From Gnetum montanum (taxonomy: Eukaryota > Streptophyta > Gnetopsida > Gnetales > Gnetaceae), in contig MNCI01004721.1 of NCBI GenBank assembly GCA_015680685.1, forward strand, positions 415,972-479,971: a stretch of 64,000 nt of DNA. Direction: 5' to 3'. The notes beneath the pieces were generated by a model, which made no database searches, had not been told where the DNA came from, and saw nothing but the letters and a program-made list of their open reading frames with translations. Shown here piece by piece: positions 55,938-64,000 of this stretch; the first letter of the stretch is position 1, and every line of letters begins with the position of its first letter. Both the position numbers and the translations under genes were made by a program.

Positions 55938-56771
55938 TGATGAGCGATAGAGTAATCCTATGTCCAACCATATGAATCAAAAGCGTTCACATACAATCTA
56001 ATCAAATTCTATGGACTTAGGACTAGTTTTATGTCTTAGATAAATAAGTATGAAGATGCTAACTATTGTCTACCAAATCATACTTGAGTGGGTTTAAGTT
56101 ATATGGATAAGTGCGAATAAGACATATGATTGTATTTTACTATTAAAATATTTAAAAGATTAACCTAATTAATCTAAGTGTAGAAAGTAAATCTAATCTA
56201 GCCTAGCATTGATTATCCATTTCCAATTCACTATATGCATACTAAACATCTACTAACATTGTTGGGTTAGCAAGTATCTCACTATTGAGATTACCAAGCA
56301 TTATTACATTTATGCTCGATATCAATCATACTCATGTAGATTATCTAAATGTGATTGAATAAAGTATTTAACTACTTGCATGGAAAGTACATGAACATTT
56401 AAAGCAAATTACACAAAATGAAATTAAAACACTAGTCCAAGTGTTGCCATGAATGAAACAAAGCTTGATTTTATTATCACCATGCAAGTATGTTCATGTA
56501 CATCATGCACTAGAATAAAACTCTATACAATTCATTCAATCTACACTACAAGCAATTAAAAAGAAAAATAGTCTAACTTTCATAAGAGAAAACTACAAAA
56601 GTTTGCCTACAAAATGACCAGACGGTATCATAAATGTAGTAAGTATGTGCATTTATATAGGAATTTATGGACAATGTGACAACACTAATGTGTTGATACA
56701 TCTCAGGATATGTAGACACCTATATGTCGATGGATATGCATCAATGCAACTGATGGATTTATATTTCATCA
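55938..56771 (-). repeat. E6 5' LTR
   Basis: 834 bp, TGATGAGCGATAG...TTTCATCA inverted. TATA box CCTATATAAATGCAC (minus, 56662-56648). U3 has repeated GATGCAT/TGTCGATGG-like words (56690-56765). The right boundary is inferred from TTTCATCA only, because no second copy is in the window. Confidence 0.72.
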
Positions 56772-58263
56772 ATGAGTAATACCACGAAACACTAATTTAG
56801 AACTATGTCTTATACAAGTTCCATTATATCTGTTTTAATATCATATTGTCAAGTTCAATGAAGATCTTCCCACATAATATCTAGCTTTATACAATTATTT
56901 TTACAATTATGTTTCAACCTTCATATGATTCATTACTTGATTTTTATAATATTAAGTGGAAAATAGTTAACTAATGTGTGTAGCATGTATAAATAAGTCA
57001 ATTTACAATGACAACAAAAAAGTAGGATCTCAACTTGAAGCAAATACACAAGTCTACTAAAATGCAATCATTATTGAGCAATATAAAAAAAATCTAGAAA
57101 TATTCTAGGTAATAAATTATCTGTCATCATCATGTTTTTTTAAGTTTTCTTTTTTTTTTATTTGGTAATTTACTTATTATTGTTTTACTAAACATATGAT
57201 GTCATGCTATGTGAAATTAATATTTGAAAGATTCTAAAAAATCCCACCTTTCATAATTTTGAACAAAAACTTTGCAATATAGAACTATTAGACTAGTTTT
57301 ATATAGATGAAAATTATTTAACAATATGAGTTAAAGAGTTTTATCTAAATTTTCAACAAAGTAATACTAAAGAAGACATTGATCATATAACAACAGTGGC
57401 GAATGGTTTAACTATCAATTTTTCTCTAATAATATTGCAAATTTAATGGCTATTTAAAATAAAGGCCCAACCACAACCATGTATGGGAGATATCATTCTT
57501 CAAAAAATTTCTTTTGTACCCTTTTGATTACTATAAGAAGTCTACAAAAATATATGAAGAACATAAACATGATTTTTTAACATCAATGTTCTTCTAGAAT
57601 CTTTTTCTTGTGATTCAACATAAAAGAAAAAATTGGAAAAAATGTAGTGATTTTGACGGCTAAAATTGATTCACTAGTATTATTCCTTTCATTATTCTAG
57701 CCACTATTTATTTTGAGATTCATCAAAGATCAATGAATCATAAAAGTTATGGTGAATGTTTGGCATTTCCAATTCTTATCTCAAAATCATTATGTTAAAA
57801 GGATATTAATGTCTCACAAACAAAAAGAATAGTAATATACTTGAATTATGATGATCTATTTAGAGGTTTGTATTGTAAATACAAAGGCTTTGAAAAGCTA
57901 ATGAACATTGATGTTATTGTTCTATATTTTATTTATCATAGTACATATTAAATTGACCATCAAATGATACTTGCCAAGAATATGAAAAAAAATGCAAATT
58001 ATTATAAAAACAAAATTACAAATTACAAAAGGAAGATGAAGAAGAAATTTGAATGTCAGAGAAAAAAATTTATAAAGCATAGCCTTCATCAACTTGATAT
58101 CAACAAAAGGAAGTTTGTAAAGAAGGGGTTAGAATTACATGTGGTAAGTACTATTGAAACTCATAGAAATTGTCAAATGAGTTCTACAATACATCCAAAT
58201 TGACAAATGAAATTGACACTAGCTAGTGTGAATACCTTAATATTGTTTTGGAAAGATTAGTAT
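56772..58263. other. Unassigned AT-rich DNA between E6 and E8
   Basis: About 1.5 kb outside any LTR element I can define. It has A/T-rich text and many short frames; the longest (57964-58203, plus) is Lys/Asn-rich (MILAKNMKKNANYYKNKITN...) without a recognisable domain. It could be ancient host DNA or a highly decayed transposon. I see no terminal repeats, tRNA or promoter. Confidence 0.5.
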
Positions 58264-59163
58264 TGATGAGAGCAGTTACTCTAGCAGTTTATTCTAATTA
58301 TTAGAGCAGTTACTCTAGTGGTTTATTTTAACTATTAGAGAAGTTACTCTAGCGGTTTATTCTAATTATTAGAGTAATTAATCCCAAGCCTATAAATACA
58401 GTGCCCAAGCACACAATTGGGAGAAAGAAAGTCTTTTCAGCAATCAAGTAGCGAAACTCTTTTAGTCTATTTGAAAGTTGAGTATTTTCCAAGTGCCTGC
58501 AGTAAGAGGTCTAAGTGTGGACGAATCTTTATTCGAGCATTGTGTACCTGAGCACACCTTGTGTATGGCAATAAAGACAAGCTCTTCAATTCATCCTTGT
58601 AACACTTGAGATTTATTTTCTTACACATTTCTTTTATTTTATTTTGTTATGCATTTATTTTATTTTATTCTATTTTATGCACTTTACATTTATGTTATTA
58701 GTGTAGCAATTCATTTTGATCAATTAAGCAAATCTTTAAATTACACAAGTACGATCACTTTGAGCATGTGTGTAACACTTGGTAACCCAGTAACGATTAG
58801 CGTTTGGTAATCCCAATAGTGTTGTGTTGGTTCAGGATGTGTATGGAAAGTGAGAACGAATGCTTGTGTTAGGATTAGTTAGAACTTGGTTAATGAGTAG
58901 TTAATTTAAATTAGTCACCTAGTTATCTCTCTCTTTCCCTACTAGTGCAGGACATAAAAACATAAAAGCTATAAAAATCATATGCCTCAATCTTACTTAA
59001 CCATACAATCGTGACATATAGGTAAGCTTAGGAAGATAATGATCAACCAACCCATCCTTGTTCCATAAGGGCACATAAGCACTAGTCCTTGGAATTCAAC
59101 CGGATCATGCATGAAACGCTTGTATTCGTATGGTTGAGCGTAGGGGTACCTCGCTGCTCATCA
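58264..59163 (+). repeat. E8 5' LTR
   Basis: 900 bp, TGATGAGAGCAG...GCTGCTCATCA. TATA box CCTATAAATACAGTGCC (about 58390), GGCAATAAAGA polyadenylation signal (about 58568). R-U5 is shared with E1, E2 and E5 (ATCTTTATTCGAGCA, TTTGGTAATCCCA). U3 is a tandem array. Confidence 0.88.
58269..58372 (+). repeat. E8 U3 tandem repeat, 3 x 34 bp
   Basis: Three units of AGAGCAGTTACTCTAGCAGT + TTATTCTAATTATT, with three to four differences between units and a truncated fourth start. Each unit holds a near-palindrome AGAGCAGTTACTCT. The array fills almost all of U3 between the LTR start and the TATA box. Confidence 0.9.
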
Positions 59164-59164
59164 T

Positions 59165-59182
59165 TGGCACCGTTGTCAGGGA
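59165..59182 (+). promoter_or_regulatory. E8 primer-binding site (tRNA-Asp)
   Basis: TGGCACCGTTGTCAGGGA, one base after the LTR; 15 of 18 match the tRNA-Asp complement, and all three differences are C-to-T/G-to-A. Confidence 0.85.
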
Positions 59183-59299
59183 CTTAGTTGTTTGTGTGCT
59201 AATTAGAACATAGGAAATCATTCACATCATTGGAACGAACCCTTAGGGTTGATTGAGAAAATAATAAACAATAATACATTGCACACTGAATAGACAAGT

Positions 59300-61500
59300 A
59301 TGTCTCCTTCTTTGTACGAAAGTGCCTCACCGCCTAGGTCTAAAATAGGAAACAATCGATGGCGTAATACACATGACGTTGATTTGCCAGTCCCTCAACA
59401 AGTTCGAGTGGTATATATTCATACCGATGAGTATATACTAGACTTCACCTTTATCCTCCATCAAGATGAACAACTACATTGGTGAGACTTAGAAGGTAAC
59501 CTAGTGTTACCTTACGATCATTCAATCCCAAGCATGCTTCTTCGTGCCCTCACACGAATTAGCATGTCGCACTTACATGCAAAATACGTTGTGCAAGACC
59601 ATGACTTGGGAGAATACCGTCCCATGAAGGCACAACATCAAAGGGATTTGAAATAGGAGAGACATCATAAGTCTTTGAAGAGTAAGTGATCGCAAGATGT
59701 CCCAGATGTTGTAAGCAAGAATGAGGGTGGTGAACCTGCCTTAAGCAATCGCCCACACAATGATGTTCCTCCCCTTGACTTTGGCCAAGGGGTTGTGTAT
59801 CAGAACCTTCATTCCACTATTCATAACCTAGGTTCTAATACCCATGGGCACAAAGGATCCAAAAAAGGGACACAGACACATGATAAAGACAGACATTTTG
59901 ATCGCAATCACAATGGAGGCTGAGACCATCAAAGAGAAGGTGGCAAACACCACCATGGTGACGGTTCTCCTTCTTCACTACCTTCATCATCTCCTTCATC
60001 CTCTCCTTTAGTGTCCATATGTAGTCATAAAGAAAAAGATCATGGGGATAAAGGTAGGCAAAGTGGAATTCATAGACAAAATAGCCAGGAAAGGGGACAA
60101 GGGCACTCGAGAGAGTCATAACATAGAAGAAGGGAGAGTAGGGAACAACGTAGGCATCATAGACGCCATGGACAAGACAATCACGATGAACCCCTACTCA
60201 CTACTCTAAGTATGTTGGACATAATTGAGGCTATTAGAGTTCCAACAAGGTATGAGAAAGATAGTAGTATCAAGAGATTAGATATGAACAATATCCCACA
60301 ATTTGAAGGGGGATACAACGCTAATCCTCAGAATCACTTACAAGAATTCCATGATGCATGTGCCTTACAAAATATAGAGAACAAATGGCAAGAACTTAAG
60401 TTATTTCCACAGACACTAGTTAAAGAAGCAAAAATTTGGTATTTGTCCTTAGAACTGAAATCCATTCATGGATGGAGTACCATGTTAGAATTGTTCAACG
60501 ACAAGTACCAAACGTACTCCTGAGTGTCCAACTTGTGAAAGAAAATCCAAGGATGGAAACAAGGAGGACATGAACCCTTGGATGCTACTATGGGCTAATA
60601 CTATGTACTATTACATCATTGTCCTAGCCATGATTACTCTCAAAGGGATCAACTATGCCATCTCGTAGATGGGCTTAGCCATGAAACGAGAAGAACCCTT
60701 GGGACTTATGCCCAAGGAAGACTATCTAAGCTTAGGTTCCATCAAATTCAAAGACTATTAGAGCAAGTCGTTAAGGAAGAAGGTGAGCTACAGAAGAGAG
60801 AAAGTGTAGAACAGTATAACTGAGATCCTTCCCTCCAAAAGAGGGGAGTAATATTTTTTGAGGATGAAGAAGAGTCACCACTCGAAGAGATGGCGAATAG
60901 GAAAACTTTGCCTATCCAAAAGATGACGTTAGAAGTTTCAGAAAAGGTAGACCAAATGTGGAATTCCCTAGACAATAGAATTCAAACTGTTCTTAAAATA
61001 GTATAGGTCTAAAGAGTAAGGTAGTGATCATGAAAAAACAAAAAAAGAGAAAAGCTAAACATGCACGTAGCAAGGGTAAGGGAAAAGTTGCCATCATTGA
61101 AGAGGTTGTGGATTCAGAAACAAACAATGATTGTGGATGCAAGATATGTCAATATGACCATCATAAGGGATGTTGCCCTGTAATCTCACATTTGCAGGAG
61201 TCTAGGATGTATGCACTCAACCCATGATTAAAGAAAAGGAAAACACCCCAAAGGTTACCTTATCCTTAAGGTAACCCAAGGCAGTTTCACCAACCCTTAA
61301 CATATTACCCCAATGGAACTCCACCACAACTGATTGAGCAATATCAATAGCGGCAGCACCCATAATCATGGGGAATGCCACCATCAAGGCAACAGTATCC
61401 ATATCGATAACCTGACCCGTATGGATATTACGTGCAACAGCCAATCTCCCCACATGACTCTACTGGTCACATCACTCTTCAACCTCACTACCAAGCCTAC
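59300..61500 (+). pseudogene. gag: E8 gag
   Basis: Start ATG at 59300 (MSPSLYESASPPRSKIGNNR). Contents: YILDFTFILHQDEQLHW ending in TGA at 59486, RxLEGNLVLP, a charged His-rich linker (59880-60190), TMLDIIEAIRVPTRYEKD (60210), the open piece 60212-60523 with RLDMNNIPQFEGGYNANPQN and HDACALQNIENKWQELKLF, GTYAQGRLSKLRFHQIQRLL (about 60700), acidic helices, and a C-x2-C-x3-H-x3-CC knuckle (61138-61176). The tail 61200-61500 is Gln/Pro/Tyr-rich. Few breaks compared with E3 or E5. At about 61503 it runs into RNase H-end sequence. Confidence 0.88.
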
Positions 61501-62960
61501 TGGTAATCATTTATCTTGGTTGCGATGGGATAACAAAGAGGATGAGTATCTAATTTCTGATCATTTCCCTGATAAATTCCTCTCTGTTGGTGTAGTGAAT
61601 AATTAATCACCCATGGAGACAAACTGGTACAGTAGCATTCTTACCTATCTCCTCATCCAACGAACACCACAAGAGTTAAACCTTAAGAAGAAACAACAGT
61701 TTCTTCACCAAGTCAAGTACTTTATTGAGATCAATGGGAAACTTTCTAAAGTGTGTCCCAATGGCTTGGTTCGATGGTGTGTTCCTAATATAGATCAACC
61801 GCAAGTTCTCCAAGACACTCATGAGGATCCTTGTGGGGTTCATTACATTGGGAGATGAACGGCCATTAAGATCTTACTTGCAGGATATTATTGGCCTACA
61901 TTATTTCGGGATGTCCATCAATTTGTCCAATCTTGTGAACATTTTCAACATGATGGGGGAATGACTACTAGAATGAAGGGTCTGCAACAATGGATCCAAC
62001 CGTTAGAACCCTTCAACATTTAGGGAACTGATTTGATGGGGCCAATTACACCAATGTCTAATGGAAAAGCCTATATCATTGTTGCTATTGATTACCTAAT
62101 TAAATGGATAGAAAAAACTATTTTTAAGGATTGTACATCATCTACAGCTGCATGATTTGTTCAACAACAAATCATAAATAGGTTTGGTGTGCCTTGTGCA
62201 CTTATTTTAGACAATGGTACACACTTTACAAGTGCAACTTTTTGGAACTTAATGCAACGCTTAGGGGTTGAGCATAAATTGACTACACCATACCACCCCT
62301 AAGAAAACAATCAAGCAGAAGTCACCAACAAGGAGATTACGAAGATATTGACAAGAACCATTAGCAAGTTTAGGTGATACTGGAGCATTAAACTGAACAA
62401 TGCTCTTTGGGCATATCGCTCCACATGGAAACTTCCTACAAGCTACTCTCCCTATGAGTTAGTGTAGACTAAATTACCAATGCTTTCCATTCAAACTAAG
62501 CTTTGTGCACTGTCCATGGCATGGGACCTCAACCTTGACCTTGATCTAGCATAGAAACAACAGTTAGTAATCCTTAACTTGCTAGATGAAAACTGATTAG
62601 CTGTCCTATCATCTAACGAATTACATAAGGCCTTCAATAAACAACGTCATGACCTAAGAATTCGAAAAGTTAAATATCAGCCAAGAGATAAGGTTCTCTA
62701 CTAGAATCCCACACATGTGCCACAACATACTAAATTTTAAACATTGTGGGAAGGACCTTATATTATTTATGCAACTTTTCCTTCAAGGGCCATGAAAATA
62801 TACAAACCTGAGAGCTTGGATAAGAAACTTTTAGTCAACGTGCAACAAACCAAACCTTTGCATGAGCTTAGGACAACCAGTACACATGTTACCTCTCTTG
62901 ATGGACAACCCTGCTCACTATTTCGAATCTCCTCCTTCCAACTTAGTCATGGGGGAAATG
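61501..62960 (+). pseudogene. E8 RNase H end plus integrase, fused to gag by deletion
   Basis: NHLSWLRWDNKEDEYLISDH (61504-61560) equals the RNase H terminus of E5 at 35090-35140, here directly after the gag tail. Integrase follows: DTHEDPCGVHYIGR (61820; HH kept), SCEHF (about 61930; the second Cys is lost), GTDLMGPITPMSNGK (62027; first Asp kept), LDNGTHFTSATFW (62206; second Asp), and QAEVTNKEITKIL (62310; Glu kept). The C-terminus has EGPYIIYATFPSRAMKIYKP, LLVNVQQTKPLHELRTTSTH (62830) and FQLSHGGNGHLC (62935). The DDE triad is intact but stops occur (for example 61857, 62021, 62300, 62467). Confidence 0.86.
62943..62960 (+). promoter_or_regulatory. E8 internal polypurine-tract-like block
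   Basis: TTAGTCATGGGGGAAATG at the integrase end, as in E2, E3 and E5. The terminal counterpart of E8 is outside the window. Confidence 0.5.
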
Positions 62961-64000
62961 GCCACCTATGCTAACCGTTCTAGGCTCTTAGTTATTTTTG
63001 AATTTCTTTTTACACATTTTTTATTTTACACATTCTTTCAACTTTTCTTATTTTTTTTTACACCATCGTTCATTTTTTTACTGTTTCTTTGCTTGCTTGA
63101 TTTACTTTTATTCATCATCTAGTAAGTGTTCATGATGGTGGATTGAATTATATCATATTGATTGCTAATGTTTGGTTTTTACCTTTGAATTATGATGCTG
63201 ATATTAATGTATGGTTGTTTTGGTAAAATAGGTAATGAGTCCACGTTGTCCACTCATCCATACAACTCTATGGTCTTCTTTGGCTTGTAACTATACAATC
63301 CCCTTTTTCTAAGTAAATTTATTAATGAATTGGTGGCTAGGTACTTTTCAAACCATAGAAAGACTCAAAGGATGAAAAGCGTGTGACTTCAAGGGGATTC
63401 GATGCATTTGTGCTGGCCATTCTCTTGGGTGCTTGGATGTTTGTTTCTTGGATTTTCCACCATTCTAACATTGTTCAAAAATTAGGAAGCCAAGTGAATA
63501 AAAATAATTCTTTGCATGATGTGGTTCTCATGAAAAAAAAAGTGAAAAGAAAGGAGAAAAGTGAGAATTCAAAGCATACCCCTTAGACATAATAAAGCAA
63601 TATGGGCTACAAGCACTGGTTATGAAACTAGAAAGACATGTTACCCATGCTTGAAGGCTCCCTCTAACTAAGGCCCTTTCTCACTTCTTGCTTCTCCATC
63701 TTGCTCTTCTCAGGATGGTGGTCACTCTTTGTGAAGGCATTCTTGTTGCTTTAAGAGGATGGATTAACCAGGTGTATTGATGCGAGGTCACTGAATGTGG
63801 TTGGTTTGAGTCTGGATTTGGGATGAAGTTCTACTCAGTCATCTTAACCATGAAATACACAAGGGGCTTTACACAACCTTGTTCTTGGGATTCCATTCTA
63901 TTCTCTCCTCTCCATCTTTCTTTCCATTTTCCACCTCATTGCCAATTTTATCATTAGTCCATTCTGGGTTGATGCATTGTTTTTCTTTGCTGAATTTTTG
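62961..64000 (+). other. E8 3' spacer, start
   Basis: T-rich run (62995-63120), then GTGTGACTTCAAGGGGATTC (63382-63401), a hydrophobic frame ...SRGFDAFVLAILLGAWM shared with E2, the stem-loop (63520-63579), and GAAAGACATGTTACCCATGC (63630-63649). No extra ORF is seen up to the window end. Confidence 0.7.
63520..63579 (+). ncRNA. Conserved 3'-spacer stem-loop (E8 copy)
   Basis: TGTG+GTTCTCAT (63520-63531), an A/G-rich loop, GTGAGAAT (63561-63568), TCAAAG, CATAC (63575-63579). The T.G pair at the loop side is intermediate between the T-A of E5/E3 and the C-G of E2. Confidence 0.6.

Larger units (their letters stand above)
27673..56771 (-). mobile_element. E6: outer Athila-like element, split in three pieces
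   Basis: The pieces 56771-50442, 41753-39388 and 29344-27673 are colinear on the minus strand: 5' LTR, gag, protease, RT, RNase H, integrase (split), 3' spacer (split), extra ORF. E7 sits in the integrase, E5 in the spacer, and E4 cuts off the end of the extra ORF. Integrase reading resumes on both sides of E7 with the element's expected order (first Asp at 50500, second at 41690), which is strong support. The 3' LTR should lie left of the window. Confidence 0.8.
58264..64000 (+). mobile_element. E8: Athila-like retrotransposon, internal-deletion derivative, 3' end off-window
   Basis: Plus strand: 5' LTR, PBS, leader, gag, a deletion joining the gag tail to the end of RNase H, integrase and 3' spacer. 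Protease, RT and most of RNase H are missing. Three differences from tRNA-Asp in the PBS make it the second-least decayed element after E1. Confidence 0.87.

Noticed and set aside
1-64000. tRNA, rRNA, organelle-derived DNA or intact host genes
   Set aside because: No cloverleaf-compatible tRNA, rDNA motif, plastid/mitochondrial gene or multi-exon host gene was recognised on either strand by reading; a tRNAscan or BLAST run could still find something small.

Overview
The window is a stretch of plant nuclear heterochromatin, AT-rich and packed with decayed Ty3/gypsy LTR retrotransposons; I found no host gene. Seven of the eight elements share an Athila-like plan. This shows as a primer-binding site matching the 3' end of plant tRNA-Asp, LTRs of about 0.8-0.95 kb ending TGATGAG...CTCATCA, the order gag-protease-RT-RNase H-integrase, a long non-coding 3' spacer and, in some copies, an extra ORF before the 3' LTR. 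The eighth (E4) is a different gypsy family. The species cannot be read from the sequence; a large repeat-dense plant genome is the safe statement. Every coding region carries stops and frameshifts, mostly of the C-to-T/G-to-A kind.

Layout, left to right: E1 (minus, 1-2395; 5' LTR and part of gag, rest off the left edge). E2 (plus, 2396-8400; gag and protease fused by deletion to the integrase tail, 3' spacer, 3' LTR). E3 (minus, 8401-21595; complete gene order including the extra ORF). E4 (minus, 21596-27672; RNase H/RT, protease, gag, 5' LTR). E6 part 1 (minus, 27673-29344; extra ORF). E5 (plus, 29345-39387; both LTRs and complete gag-pol). E6 part 2 (39388-41753; spacer and integrase). E7 (minus, 41754-50441; both LTRs, gag and extra ORF, no pol). 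E6 part 3 (50442-56771; integrase, RNase H, RT, protease, gag, 5' LTR). 56772-58263 is unassigned AT-rich DNA. E8 (plus, 58264-64000; 5' LTR, gag fused to the end of RNase H, integrase, spacer; runs off the right edge).

The simplest reading is serial nesting: E6 is the outer element, cut by E7 in its integrase, by E5 in its 3' spacer and by E4 in its extra ORF. E4 is cut by E3 in RNase H, E3 by E2 in its 3' LTR, and E2 by E1 in gag. That is five layers (E6>E4>E3>E2>E1), with the most intact PBS in the innermost element.

Noteworthy beyond ordinary annotation: a stem-loop with compensatory base changes conserved in the 3' spacers of four elements; a duplicated polypurine-tract-like block at the integrase 3' end; three different internal-deletion derivatives lacking pol functions; U3 regions that differ between families but repeatedly carry palindromic arrays; and a gag segment bounded by two single N bases that lies in the wrong orientation, most likely an assembly error.
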